64,000 nucleotides of DNA from Candidatus Peregrinibacteria bacterium RIFOXYB2_FULL_33_20 (GCA_001788835.1 MFXK01000001.1:1-64000), one strand, 5' to 3'. Shown: positions 8,883 to 18,282, numbered from the stretch's first letter. The notes: generated by a model from the sequence alone, not told the origin. Numbers and translations: made by a program.

Positions 8883-11363
8883 CTAAATAACTAAACTCAC
8901 CAACTTCCCATGTACAAAAATTTCTTTTTTAAGTTCATGGCCGTCTAAATATTTTTTTATTTCATCTAATTCTTTGGCTTGTTTTAAGGCGTCATCTTTT
9001 GAAATGTCTGGAGAGCAGATTAGTTTGCCACGGAGTTTGCCGTTGATTTGGATGACAAGTTCGATTTCTTTTTTCTGAGATTTGTTTTCATCGAATTTTG
9101 GCCAAGGAGTGTTTTGAATAGTTTCTTTGTTGCCAAGGAATTCGTGCCAGATTTCTTCTGTAATGTGTGGGGCAAAAGGGGAGAGGAGAAGAGTAAGAGT
9201 TTCGATGTCTTCCAAATAAATCCCCCCAACCCCCTTTATCAAGGGGGCATTTAATGCATCTTGCATTGCATTGCTATAAATCATCATTTGGCTGATTGCG
9301 GTGTTGAAATCAAAGTTTTCAATGTCTTGTGTGACTTTTTTGATTGTGAAATGGCGGAGTTGTTCGAGAGAATCCCCCAAGCCCCCTTTATCAAGGGGGA
9401 TGTTTTCAGATAGTTTCCAGACACGATTTAGAAATCTATAAATTCCTTCAAGACTTTTGCTTGACCATGGTTTGACATCTTTGAATGGACCCATAAACAT
9501 TTCATACAGTCGAAGACTGTCAGCACCAAATTTTTCCACAATTTGATCTGGATTGATTACATTCCCTCGAGATTTACTCATTTTTTCGTTATCCTCGCCA
9601 AGAATCATGCCTTGATGACGTAATTTCTGGAAAGGTTCGTCATAATCAATGTATCCATATTTGTGCAAAACTTTACAGAAAAATCTGGCGTAAAGGAGAT
9701 GAAGAACTGTATGTTCTGCCCCTCCGACATAAAGATCAACATTTCCCCAGGTTTTCATTAAATCTTTACCAGCAAATTCTTTCAGATTTCTAGGATCAAT
9801 AAACCTCCAGAAATACCAGCTTGAGCAGACAAAAGTGTCCATTGTATCTGATTCTCTTTTTGCTTTTTCAGATCCACATTTCGGACATTTAACATCATGG
9901 AAAGTTTTTGATTTGAGTAATGGAGATTCCCCAGTTGGCATGAAATCGACATCTGTTGGAAGTAAAACAGGCAAATCTTTTTCAGGTACAGGAACTTCGC
10001 CACAACTTTCACAATAAATAATTGGAATTGGAGCTCCCCAGTATCTTTGACGGGAAACAAGCCAGTCGCGCATTTTATAATTAATATTTTTTCTTCCAAA
10101 ATCTTTTTCCACAATATAATTAATAATATCATTTCTTACTTCTCCCCATTTTCTTCCTTTAAATTTTTCTGGTAATTCCATTACCCCTTCAGGATCTTTG
10201 CAATAACAATATTCTAAATTTTTTATTTTTTCAGCTTCTAATTGATCTTTTGGAAACATTACTGGTTTTAAATCAATATTATATTTTTTAGCAAAAGCAA
10301 AATCACGTTCATCATGTGCACTACATCCAACAATACCTGTCCCATAATCCATTAACGCAAAACTTGCTACCCAAATAGGTAAATCTCGACCTGTTCCCAT
10401 ATAATTTTCCGAATATCGCCCAGTAAAAATTCCTTCCATATCATTTTCAATATTAAATCTACCAATAGCTTTTTTATGTTTTACTTTATCAACAAATCCC
10501 ATCACTTTTTTTTCATATTCAGTTCCCTTCACTAACTCTTTAACCATTGGATGCTCTGGGGCAATAATTACAAATGTTTGAGCTAAAAAAGTTTGTGGTA
10601 CAGAATCATAAACTTCAAATTCAATATTTAAATCTTTAACTTTATGTTTAAAGTTTATACCTTCACTTCTACCAATCCAATTTTTTTGACTTATTTTTGT
10701 ACTTTCAGGCCAATCAATTTTTTCTAATCCGTTTAATAAACCACTAGTCTTATCATTATCATCAATAAAATCTGTAATCTTAAAAAACCATTGATTAAGA
10801 TTTTTTGGTAATACGTCATTTTTACATCTTTCACATTTACCATCTACAACTTGTTCATTTGCCAAAACAGTTTTACAACTTTCGCAATAATTAACTGGAG
10901 CTTGTTTTTTGTAAGCTAATCCGTTTTTATAAAGAAATAAAAACCACCATTGAGTCCATTTGTAATAATCAGCATCGCAAGTTGCAATTTCTCTATCCCA
11001 ATCATAACTAAATCCAAGTGATTTAATTTGTTTGGTAAAAGTTTTGATATTGTCATGAGTTGATTTATCTGGATGAATTTTGGTTTTAATCGCGTAATTC
11101 TCAGCAGGTAAACCAAAAGCATCCCAGCCCATTGGATGAAGGACGTTATAGCCATTCATTCTTTTGTATCTGGAAATTATATCTGTTGCCGTATAACCTT
11201 CTGGATGGCCGACATGAAGGCCTGCTCCTGATGGATAGGGGAACATGTCAAGAATGTACATTTTTTCTTTTTTATCATTTGGGTCATCATTAGCTTTGAA
11301 AATATTGCTTGTATACCAGAAATTTTGCCATTTTTTTTCTATTTGTTGGTGGTCGTAAGACAT
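8883..11363 (-). CDS. leuS: Leucyl-tRNA synthetase
   Basis: Class I synthetase charging tRNA-Leu. The HIGH-type motif is HVGH at residues 50-53 and the KMSKS motif follows G-E-D-N-E near residue 593. The CP1 editing domain (T-G-T/D-Y-G-T-G region) and a zinc-binding C-x2-C pair (C-E-S-C, C-E-R-C) are present. At 826 residues it has the usual bacterial length. The anticodon-binding region carries two short inserts, near residues 655-664 (IPLDKGGLGD) and 704-714 (APLIKGVGGIY), which are translated palindromic repeats (9372-9400 and 9221-9250). No Shine-Dalgarno precedes the ATG. Assignment certain. Confidence 0.97.
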   Translation of the reverse strand: MSYDHQQIEKKWQNFWYTSNIFKANDDPNDKKEKMYILDMFPYPSGAGLHVGHPEGYTATDIISRYKRMNGYNVLHPMGWDAFGLPAENYAIKTKIHPDKSTHDNIKTFTKQIKSLGFSYDWDREIATCDADYYKWTQWWFLFLYKNGLAYKKQAPVNYCESCKTVLANEQVVDGKCERCKNDVLPKNLNQWFFKITDFIDDNDKTSGLLNGLEKIDWPESTKISQKNWIGRSEGINFKHKVKDLNIEFEVYDSVPQTFLAQTFVIIAPEHPMVKELVKGTEYEKKVMGFVDKVKHKKAIGRFNIENDMEGIFTGRYSENYMGTGRDLPIWVASFALMDYGTGIVGCSAHDERDFAFAKKYNIDLKPVMFPKDQLEAEKIKNLEYCYCKDPEGVMELPEKFKGRKWGEVRNDIINYIVEKDFGRKNINYKMRDWLVSRQRYWGAPIPIIYCESCGEVPVPEKDLPVLLPTDVDFMPTGESPLLKSKTFHDVKCPKCGSEKAKRESDTMDTFVCSSWYFWRFIDPRNLKEFAGKDLMKTWGNVDLYVGGAEHTVLHLLYARFFCKVLHKYGYIDYDEPFQKLRHQGMILGEDNEKMSKSRGNVINPDQIVEKFGADSLRLYEMFMGPFKDVKPWSSKSLEGIYRFLNRVWKLSENIPLDKGGLGDSLEQLRHFTIKKVTQDIENFDFNTAISQMMIYSNAMQDALNAPLIKGVGGIYLEDIETLTLLLSPFAPHITEEIWHEFLGNKETIQNTPWPKFDENKSQKKEIELVIQINGKLRGKLICSPDISKDDALKQAKELDEIKKYLDGHELKKEIFVHGKLVSLVI
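9221..9250. repeat. Palindromic repeat inside leuS, copy 1
   Basis: A TCCCCCC-AA lead, then a 7-bp stem CCCCCTT (9230-9236) with AAGGGGG (9241-9247) and a TATC loop. On the leuS strand it is read as P-L-I-K-G-V-G-G-I. It is far more G/C-rich than its surroundings. Confidence 0.8.
9372..9400. repeat. Palindromic repeat inside leuS, copy 2
   Basis: Same unit and orientation as copy 1: TCCCCC-AA-G, then CCCCCTT (9382-9388), TATC, AAGGGGG (9393-9399). It is read in a different frame, giving P-L-D-K-G-G-L-G-D. Confidence 0.8.
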
Positions 11364-11487
11364 AGAATATAAAGTATAGAAAGATCGACTTAAGATTAAC
11401 TAAAATTGAGCTAAAATCCAATGGTTTTTGGGAAATTAATTTAGAACAATCAAGGAAATGAGCCAGAGAATGGAAGCTTTATAAAAT

Positions 11488-12876
11488 TTACAGGAGGGAA
11501 TATCTCAAGCTCAAGCGATTTGATGATTTTTGCCCTAACAATTTTTTTGTCAGAATTTTTGATAACTCTACTCCTGGTTGATCGAAAGCGTTGATGTTGA
11601 AAAATTCACCAAGAAAAGCAATTGATCCTTCGAAAAGCATAAATAATTCACCTAAATTTTCTTCCTCAATTTTATTGATTTCAATTAAAATATTTGGACG
11701 GTTATTTTTGGTAAGAGCCTGCATTGCTCCCTGCATTTCAGTGTGGAGAAGTTTTTGAAAATCGACATTTTTTAGGTATTCAAGCTCAGGAGCATAGGGT
11801 ATAGGGATTTTTTGACCATGATTTAAAACTTTGATGAATATGAAAAATTTATCATTTGGACCCTCCATATATAATTGACTTTGTGAATGCTGATCAGTTA
11901 CGCCTAGAGAATTAATTGGAGTTAATCCAACATTTATAGTTTTTCCATTGTTATCTTGAGCTTTACCAATACTTTCTGCCAAAAGTTGTCTATACCAGTC
12001 TGAAAATTTAATTAATTTTTGCGCGTAAGGCATCATAACGGTGATAGTTTTTTGTTTTTTGGAAAGCAGATATTGAATTGTTGCGATTTGAAAAGATAGA
12101 TTTTTGGCGAAATTTTCTGATAAAAATAAATCACGCATTTTTTGAGCGCCTTTGAGAAGTTTTTCAATATTTATTCCAATTAATTTTGCAGGTAATAGCC
12201 CAACTGCAGTTAAAACTGAAAATCTTCCTCCAACATTCTCTGGCACATCAAAAATTGGTATTTTTTCTTCATTAGCAATTTTTCGAAGCAAACCAAGTTT
12301 TGGATCAGTTATAAATACAAAATGTTTTTTTGGATTTAATTTTTGGTTATCACATTTTTGTCTGAAATAGAAATACTGGGCAAGGGTTTCGGGTGTGCTT
12401 CCAGATTTAGTTACGACTATAAACAGAGTTTTTTTATAATCTAAAATTTGATCAAGTTCGGAGATTAGCTCTGGATCAATATTGTCGATGATATGAAGAT
12501 TTGGATTTTTTTCTTTTTCTGTCATTCCTGCGGAAGCAGGAATCTTACTGTTGGAGGATTTAAGATTCCTGCTTTCACAGGAATGACAATTTTCAAAAAG
12601 ATTTTTAAGACTTTGTTGCAAACAAATTGTTCCAAGAGCTGATCCGCCAATTCCTAAAACCACAATATCATCAAATTGTCCTTTCAGATTTTTTGCAAAA
12701 TCATTGATGCTTTTAACTACATTTTTGTCGTCAATCACAGAATAAAAGCCTTGTTTTTGTGCATGGATTTTTTGAAGATAAGGCTTGATTAAATTTGCTT
12801 TACTTTCAAATTCTTTTTTTGAAATGCCATGCTCAGATGAGATTTGAAAAAGATGTTGTGTGTTTAATTTAAACAT
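11488..12876 (-). CDS. pgi: Glucose-6-phosphate isomerase
   Basis: Interconverts glucose 6-phosphate and fructose 6-phosphate. The sugar-phosphate motif GIGGSALG is at residues 75-82. Later come VTKSGSTPETLAQ, GGRFSVLTAVG, the active-site Glu in ESIGKAQ, the His in TDQHSQSQLY, and the C-terminal signature FDQPGVELSKILTKK with the catalytic Lys. At 462 residues it is like the shorter (Bacillus-type) PGIs. Residues 97-120 are foreign to the family: they translate a 67-base palindromic repeat (12521-12587), inserted in frame soon after GIGGSALG. The insert lies in a loop-like region and the gene reads through it, so activity is probably kept. With the transaldolase-like gene at 16431 it points to sugar-phosphate metabolism. 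Confidence 0.95.
   Translation of the reverse strand: MFKLNTQHLFQISSEHGISKKEFESKANLIKPYLQKIHAQKQGFYSVIDDKNVVKSINDFAKNLKGQFDDIVVLGIGGSALGTICLQQSLKNLFENCHSCESRNLKSSNSKIPASAGMTEKEKNPNLHIIDNIDPELISELDQILDYKKTLFIVVTKSGSTPETLAQYFYFRQKCDNQKLNPKKHFVFITDPKLGLLRKIANEEKIPIFDVPENVGGRFSVLTAVGLLPAKLIGINIEKLLKGAQKMRDLFLSENFAKNLSFQIATIQYLLSKKQKTITVMMPYAQKLIKFSDWYRQLLAESIGKAQDNNGKTINVGLTPINSLGVTDQHSQSQLYMEGPNDKFFIFIKVLNHGQKIPIPYAPELEYLKNVDFQKLLHTEMQGAMQALTKNNRPNILIEINKIEEENLGELFMLFEGSIAFLGEFFNINAFDQPGVELSKILTKKLLGQKSSNRLSLRYSLL
12521..12587. repeat. Palindromic repeat inserted in frame in pgi
   Basis: Terminal 10-bp perfect inverted repeats GTCATTCCTG (12521-12530) and CAGGAATGAC (12578-12587). A second inner stem pairs GCAGGAATCTTA with TAAGATTCCTGC. 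It shares the CATTCCTGC hairpin core with the element at 8137-8166. On the pgi strand it reads C-H-S-C-E-S-R-N-L-K ... P-A-S-A-G-M-T-E. Confidence 0.85.
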
Positions 12877-12927
12877 TTTAATAAATGTTACTTTTCTATT
12901 TTATATCCCAAAAACTCATCTTAATAA

Positions 12928-13221
12928 ATGAAGTTGATTAAATACAATCAATTAAAACTTGACAGGAAGAGGGAGAAGTATTACGGTATGAGTACCCTAT
13001 TGGCTAAAAAATATTTTTATGTCAGAAAAGTTACCAGAGCCAGAGCCCCTACAGTTATTTCTCCTGAGTTGTCAAAAGGAATTTATGACCTAAATTATCA
13101 AATGCAAACTGTAAGAGAAGGGCCGGTAGATGATGAGGCGAAAACACGAGAAATACTTGATGCCAGAAATGCGTTACGGAAAGCGTTAGAATTGGCAAGT
13201 CTAGCGCCACTAGATCGATGA
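12928..13221 (+). CDS. Hypothetical basic protein
   Basis: A 97-residue protein I do not recognise. The first half is rich in Lys, Arg and Tyr (K-R-E-K-Y-Y-G, Y-F-Y-V-R-K-V-T-R-A-R-A-P). The second half is a charged helix with E-A-K-T-R-E-I-L-D-A-R-N-A-L-R-K-A-L-E-L. No signal peptide, membrane segment or Cys pair is seen. Start ATG 12928 follows TTAATAA; a second ATG 20 codons in is possible. It diverges from pgi, 51 bases apart. Composition is protein-like on this strand and the gap otherwise lacks a gene. Function unknown. Confidence 0.5.
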   Translation: MKLIKYNQLKLDRKREKYYGMSTLLAKKYFYVRKVTRARAPTVISPELSKGIYDLNYQMQTVREGPVDDEAKTREILDARNALRKALELASLAPLDR

Positions 13222-13231
13222 GCTAAAAACA

Positions 13232-13263
13232 GATCAAGCGAAAATTGGTTTGAAGAAATAAAA
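13232..13263. repeat. Solo copy of the end of the 8091 element
   Basis: GATCAAGCGAAAATTGGTTT then GAAGAAATAAAA closely matches 8092-8123 (GATCAAGCAGAAAATGGTTT then GAAGAAATTTT). It is followed by a short CCCTTCAAAGAGAGGG hairpin near 13288-13305. Confidence 0.6.
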
Positions 13264-13349
13264 ACATTCTTTGAAAACTCACCCTAAATCCCTTCAAAGA
13301 GAGGGACCTGTTTATAAATAAGATTGAGTTTTTAGAATAATCTATTTTA

Positions 13350-13358
13350 TGATATAAT
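13350..13358 (+). promoter_or_regulatory. Extended -10 promoter for the HD-domain gene
   Basis: TGATATAAT: a perfect TATAAT (13353-13358) preceded by TG one base upstream. The -35 is poor, as allowed for extended -10 promoters. It lies 33 bases before ATG 13392. Confidence 0.5.
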
Positions 13359-13391
13359 TTTATGATCACTTTTTAATCAATGTTATGATTA

Positions 13392-16364
13392 ATGAAAGAA
13401 ATTGATACATCATCTCTATTAGGAGATAATTATGGGAAGGAGAGTCTGTCAGTTCCACTTGGGGACATATCTGAATACATCCAAAACATTCGCGTACAAG
13501 CACTCATTGCAGGTCTAAATCCTTTAGAATATCTACATAAGCTTAATGTTCAAAATAATGAGAATTTAATTCCAGAAGATATATATAATAAAGTACGTGA
13601 TGGATTGTATGATGAAATTTTGACAGAAGCGGCAACTGATTTGAATAAATTACCTAAAGATGATGAGCATAATTGGGTAAGCATTGAATATCTTGGATTG
13701 GTAAAAGAATATTTCACTAAAATGCTTGGCAATACTCCGGATGCAATTACCCTATCTGTTGCATATGTGTCTGAAGTGTTTCCGCATCTTGAGTCAAAAT
13801 TCATAGATGGTTCTGTTTCTCAAAAAGAAGCAAAATTTAATTATTTTGTAAATAATGAAGAGGCAAAAATGTTGAATGATAGTCATAAACACTATATCTT
13901 AAAACATTTTGCCCAATCTAGAGGCGCAATGTGTCAATTTTTAGCAAAAGATATTGAATCTCTTTTGCCAGAGAAACCATTTGTGGATGATCCGGATTTG
14001 TCTTCTCATATTATTGATAATTTTGACGGATTTACAGAGTTTTTTTATTATAAAACAATTAATCAACTTTTTTTATACTGTCAAAAAGTTTTTACAGAGC
14101 AAAAATATGCTGAAATAAGAAAAAAAATATTTTCAACAAAGATAATTGGACGTGATGGTAGCCAAGAGATGAGTATGTTAGAATGTATTGCTAATCGCAT
14201 ACCACCTGGGCATGAGACAGAATTTTTTCCTATTTTAGCTAAAGCAAATCCGATATCTGCAATTAATTTTTTACAAGCACATGCTGGCAGAGATGGTGGC
14301 AAAAGAGCCGCTGTTTTAGCTGTACAAGAAGGAATAGAGCCGTTTTCCAGACTTAGCCAGGAAGAAATGTTGAAAATATTAGATTTATCTGCAAATGGTG
14401 AATTTTTACCGGCAATATTTTTCACGCCAATAAAACAAAATTTTACAATAAGGATTATTCCACCTGAAGAAACACGAAAACGTATAGAGGCATTATTTGG
14501 ATACAGATCAAAAGCTGAACATTCCACATTTAATGTTTTATTGAATGTTAGTAATCACTCATTATTACTTGGAAGCCTTTTAAGTGATAGAAGTAAAATG
14601 GAGGCGGCAACAGCAATTATAAAAAAAGATAGTTCTTTTTTTACTAAACTATCTGAATATACTTTCTATGACTTGTTTCGTTATCCAATGACACCAGAAG
14701 AAGCAATAGAATTAGTGGAAAATAGTCAAAAATCAGATGGTACAATTGATTTGTTACAACTTTTTGGTACTCGTTATGATCAAATAACAGATCACCCAAT
14801 TGGGACATTTTGTGCAAAGACTAAATCTTTATTGCAGGGAATAGTAAGTGAAAACACCTCAACGACTTTATTTATGTCGACAGATATAAATAAATTTTAT
14901 ATTTTTCTTACAAAACGAAGTGATGATATTGCTTATGTCATATCACAAGTATTTAACTCTCCATCTATAGTATTGGATGTTTTCTCAAAGGCAGATGATC
15001 CTTCATCTCTTCTTGATTCTTATTTAGAAAGTCTTGAGGAATCACATTTTATTGATTTGGAATTGAAGCGACGTACACAATTAGCAGTAAGAATTTTTCA
15101 GCAAAACAAAGAGGAAATAATAGCAAAATGGGAAAAATATCATATTACAATTTCAGATATAGCTGGCAAAAAATATAAACCTGATGAAATTGACACAGAA
15201 CTATTTACAAAACTTATAGAAGAACAATTATGGACTACATCAACAATAGATAGAAACACAAAAAACTGTGAAGATGCGTCAATTCGTAATAAAGAATTTG
15301 TTGAATCAATCAATAGAAATGGATTCCCAAGCGGTACAATGTTTCACGCTTCACGGGAAAGCAGAGCAGGAAATATTTTATCTATTGGCAATTTTGCGGG
15401 TGAATGTACAGGAAAAATTATTTCACATGATCTAGTTCCTTTTTGTGTTGATACGTACAATATCCATTCTAACAGTGTTAAATTTGATAATCTAAGAAAA
15501 GGGCTAAATCCCATTGATAGTTATGGTAATGTTATTTTTTGTTATCCATGTATTGACGGACATAATAATACTTTTCCTATAGCATATAGCCAAGATACAA
15601 CAGGGTGGTATGCAATATTTGGCAGTATTTCAAAAACATTAGTTGGTGCGTTATTATATAGAATGGATTCTGCTGATAATGCTAATTCCCAATTAGAAGA
15701 ATTAAAAGCATCTGTTGTTCAGGGGGATATTTATATTCCAATTTTTTCTATGGATGGGGTTTCTCTTTTCCCATACGAAGAATATGAATTATTACGTGAT
15801 AAAATGAAGCCATATCATTCTATCGAAGAGATATTAGCAGATGATTCATATTTGGAAGCATATCAAACTTTTGCACGTCCTGGACATGAACATAGTTTGA
15901 AAAATCATTTACTGCTTGCACAACAAGAAGCTTTAAGATTTGCAAAAGAATCAAATCTTACTAAGCCATTTCAAAATTTGATTGGACTTGCGGCCAGGTT
16001 ACATGATGTTGGGGCTGGAGTAAATCCTGATGGGATGCAGGCTGTGACAAATACGGCGGAAGCATCAAAAATTTTAAAAAAAATACGTGGTCTGACTTCA
16101 TATGAATATGGAATAATATTACATTTAATCAGATATGATGAATTATTAGGGACAATATTATCTAATTCTCAATACAATGATGATTTATTAAATTTATCAC
16201 CCAAAGCAGAATCAGCTTTGAATGAACTAAATACTAAATTTGTAGAGCCTCAATTACGTCAAGCCTTAGTGTGTTTATATCGTGCTGACGTGTTATCAAT
16301 TGGGAATGGTTTTTATAAGACCTGGGAAATAGACAGAAAATTAAAAAGTTTAGGATTGATATGA
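13392..16364 (+). CDS. Large protein with C-terminal HD-type phosphohydrolase domain
   Basis: A 990-residue, probably cytosolic protein. Residues 1-620 are mainly helical and match no family I know. Around residues 645-800 a Cys/Gly-containing region begins with F-P-S-G-T-M-F-H-A-S-R-E-S. The C-terminal 165 residues carry an HD-type pattern: H832/H834 (G-H-E-H-S-L-K-N-H), the H871-D872 pair in A-R-L-H-D-V-G-A-G, and D966 in Y-R-A-D-V-L. HD domains bind two metals and cleave phosphate esters, often nucleotides or cyclic nucleotides. No TM segment is obvious. It has its own extended -10 promoter and is convergent with the transaldolase-like gene. HD call moderate; substrate unknown. Confidence 0.65.
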   Translation: MKEIDTSSLLGDNYGKESLSVPLGDISEYIQNIRVQALIAGLNPLEYLHKLNVQNNENLIPEDIYNKVRDGLYDEILTEAATDLNKLPKDDEHNWVSIEYLGLVKEYFTKMLGNTPDAITLSVAYVSEVFPHLESKFIDGSVSQKEAKFNYFVNNEEAKMLNDSHKHYILKHFAQSRGAMCQFLAKDIESLLPEKPFVDDPDLSSHIIDNFDGFTEFFYYKTINQLFLYCQKVFTEQKYAEIRKKIFSTKIIGRDGSQEMSMLECIANRIPPGHETEFFPILAKANPISAINFLQAHAGRDGGKRAAVLAVQEGIEPFSRLSQEEMLKILDLSANGEFLPAIFFTPIKQNFTIRIIPPEETRKRIEALFGYRSKAEHSTFNVLLNVSNHSLLLGSLLSDRSKMEAATAIIKKDSSFFTKLSEYTFYDLFRYPMTPEEAIELVENSQKSDGTIDLLQLFGTRYDQITDHPIGTFCAKTKSLLQGIVSENTSTTLFMSTDINKFYIFLTKRSDDIAYVISQVFNSPSIVLDVFSKADDPSSLLDSYLESLEESHFIDLELKRRTQLAVRIFQQNKEEIIAKWEKYHITISDIAGKKYKPDEIDTELFTKLIEEQLWTTSTIDRNTKNCEDASIRNKEFVESINRNGFPSGTMFHASRESRAGNILSIGNFAGECTGKIISHDLVPFCVDTYNIHSNSVKFDNLRKGLNPIDSYGNVIFCYPCIDGHNNTFPIAYSQDTTGWYAIFGSISKTLVGALLYRMDSADNANSQLEELKASVVQGDIYIPIFSMDGVSLFPYEEYELLRDKMKPYHSIEEILADDSYLEAYQTFARPGHEHSLKNHLLLAQQEALRFAKESNLTKPFQNLIGLAARLHDVGAGVNPDGMQAVTNTAEASKILKKIRGLTSYEYGIILHLIRYDELLGTILSNSQYNDDLLNLSPKAESALNELNTKFVEPQLRQALVCLYRADVLSIGNGFYKTWEIDRKLKSLGLI

Positions 16365-16430
16365 TTTTTTAAAAATATACTGAGGTATAAAGTGATGGAC
16401 AATCTGAAAATAGTGGTTAAAGTTGTAAAT

Positions 16431-17081
16431 TTATTGAATGCTTTTTACTTTCTCCCAATCATCAAGGAATTTTTTGATGCCTATGTCGGTAAGTGGGTGT
16501 TTGAATAGTTGATCAAAGACGGAGGCTGGCATGGTTGCTATATCAGCGCCTATTTTCATGGCCTCTGTTACATGCATTGGATGTCTTATGCTTGCGGCAA
16601 GAATTTTGGTTTTGAAATCGTAATTATCAAAAACGGTTCTAATGTCTTCAATAAGTTGCATCCCATTTTCTGATATATCATCAAGTCTTCCCACAAAAGG
16701 ACTTACGAGAGTTGCTCCAGCTTTTGCGGCCATAACTGCCTGTGATAACGAAAAAACCAAAGTAATATTTGTATAAATACCTTCGGCTGTTAAAACTTTG
16801 CAGGCTCGAAGTCCATCTGGGGTCATTGGAAGTTTTACATAAACATTTTTATGCCAGCTTGCATTTCTTCTGCCTTCTTTTACCATATTTTCAAAATCAG
16901 TTGCGATAACTTCAGCGCTAATTGGTCCATCAATAACTTCAGCGATTTCCTTGATTCTTTTCTCCAGCGAAACGCTTTCTTTGGCAATTAATGAAGGATT
17001 TGTGGTGATTCCATCAACTATGCCCATTTCCGCATATTTTTTGATTTCATTAAGATTGGCGGTGTCGAGGAAGAAGTTCAT
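16431..17081 (-). CDS. fsa: Fructose-6-phosphate aldolase / transaldolase-like (TalC/FSA family)
   Basis: A 216-residue class I aldolase of the small transaldolase subfamily. It begins [10 protein letters not shown], with the substrate Asp and the D-G-I-T-T-N-P-S-L signature at residues 23-31. The Schiff-base Lys is K83 in Y-V-K-L-P-M-T, and [10 protein letters not shown] holds the phosphate-binding Arg. Such proteins either split fructose 6-phosphate into dihydroxyacetone and glyceraldehyde 3-phosphate or act as transaldolases; sequence alone does not separate these. No operon partner; it converges with the HD-domain gene. Family call firm. Confidence 0.92.
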   Translation of the reverse strand: MNFFLDTANLNEIKKYAEMGIVDGITTNPSLIAKESVSLEKRIKEIAEVIDGPISAEVIATDFENMVKEGRRNASWHKNVYVKLPMTPDGLRACKVLTAEGIYTNITLVFSLSQAVMAAKAGATLVSPFVGRLDDISENGMQLIEDIRTVFDNYDFKTKILAASIRHPMHVTEAMKIGADIATMPASVFDQLFKHPLTDIGIKKFLDDWEKVKSIQ

Positions 17082-17090
17082 TTGAGAAAT

Positions 17091-17123
17091 TTTAAATTCT
17101 AAATTTTGAATTTTGAATTAAGG
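17091..17123. repeat. AT-rich spacer repeat
   Basis: A TTTAAATTCTAAATTTTGAA-type run continuing TTTTGAATTAAGG. One of at least seven related runs in gaps (18531, 37096, 41829, 55619, 58827, 62620). Confidence 0.55.
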
Positions 17124-17186
17124 TTTTTAAAATTCATTTACATTTAAACCCAAATTTTAATTTTAGGCAAAAAGTTTTGTTTTAGT

Positions 17187-17216
17187 TTGACAAAATTGAT
17201 ATTTATTTGATATTTT
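17187..17216 (+). promoter_or_regulatory. Promoter for the gene at 17245
   Basis: TTGACA (17187-17192), an 18-bp spacer and TATTTT (17211-17216), 28 bases before the start codon. Confidence 0.5.
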
Positions 17217-17244
17217 TTATCTCTTTTTAATAAATTTTTAATAA

Positions 17245-18282
17245 ATGAATAATGTAGATTGTAAAAATGATTTAGAGATACCTCCTACTTTTAGTTCTAA
17301 AATATACACTTTAGATGATTTAAATAAATTACCGCAAGTTAATAAACAATTGATTGTGTTTGGAAGACGAGAAGAAGATAGAGATTATGTAGTAGTATCA
17401 GGGATAGATGATGAGTCTGAATTAGATTATATAGTATCAGCGTTTCAAGATTTACAAGGAAATGTTGGACCTTTGGTGAGTGTACAAGATGATAATTTGA
17501 TTCGTGTTTTAGTTAGAACTGGTTATTTGAAATGGATTCAGCCTATAAATGAAGTTATAGAGGAAGATTTGTTGGCAGAAATTTCTCCTTCCATACAAGA
17601 TTTTTTAACTTTAAGACATAAATTAATAGGTCACCCTTTTACTATGAATGCTGGTCTATATCTTAGACCATTAGGTGAGTTATCACTAACATATAATGGG
17701 CAAATTTTTAAGGAAATTATTACTAGATTAGGTGGTTTAGGAGCTAGATATGGTCATTTATTAATGAAAGAACGTTTAGCTGGTAAGGATACTCAGTTAC
17801 GTGCACAGTTATTGGAAAGAGATAAAAGACAATACAATATTGATGATGAATCGGAATTACATAAAATGCAAAGAATAGCGGCTATATATAGTATGTTGAT
17901 AGGAGTTGTTGCAAAAAAAATTAGTTGTATTTTTGATAATGAAACTATAGTAGCTCATACTGGTAATGTTCATAGAAAAGCTTTATCTTCATATAAATTT
18001 TTAGATAAAGATCAATTTTTTTGGGAATTTCAAGATCCATTACGTAAAATGCCTGAAGCATTACGTAAAGTGTTTCTTACTCAGTTATTTGAAGAAGTTG
18101 AAAAAATATATAAAGCTTCCAAAAATTATGGTCAACATAATCAAGAATACGCAGAAGATAAAGGAATATATGATATACATTATTTTGTAAGAGTGGCTTT
18201 GAATGGCATAATAAGTCAAATTGCAGATTATTTAGAAAAATTATGTCCTAATGATATTGACATAGAATTTATAAGAAGGTAA
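17245..18282 (+). CDS. Hypothetical cytosolic protein, 345 residues
   Basis: I do not recognise this protein. It is soluble by composition. It has a β-rich start (Q-L-I-V-F-G-R-R-E-E-D-R-D-Y-V-V-V-S-G) and an acidic middle. A helical second half follows with many charged residues (M-K-E-R-L-A-G-K-D-T-Q-L-R-A-Q-L-L-E-R), a G-H-P-F-T-M-N-A-G-L-Y-L-R-P segment near residue 130 and a K-K-I-S-C-I-F-D-N-E strand near 225. No signal peptide or metal-binding cluster is seen. It has its own promoter and no co-directional close neighbour, like the other lineage-specific genes here. Coding is clear from length and composition. Confidence 0.65.
   Translation: MNNVDCKNDLEIPPTFSSKIYTLDDLNKLPQVNKQLIVFGRREEDRDYVVVSGIDDESELDYIVSAFQDLQGNVGPLVSVQDDNLIRVLVRTGYLKWIQPINEVIEEDLLAEISPSIQDFLTLRHKLIGHPFTMNAGLYLRPLGELSLTYNGQIFKEIITRLGGLGARYGHLLMKERLAGKDTQLRAQLLERDKRQYNIDDESELHKMQRIAAIYSMLIGVVAKKISCIFDNETIVAHTGNVHRKALSSYKFLDKDQFFWEFQDPLRKMPEALRKVFLTQLFEEVEKIYKASKNYGQHNQEYAEDKGIYDIHYFVRVALNGIISQIADYLEKLCPNDIDIEFIRR

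Noticed and set aside
9020..11155. Several 60-116-residue ORFs overlapping leuS in other frames
   Set aside because: They lie wholly inside the well-supported leuS gene and have frame-shifted compositions.
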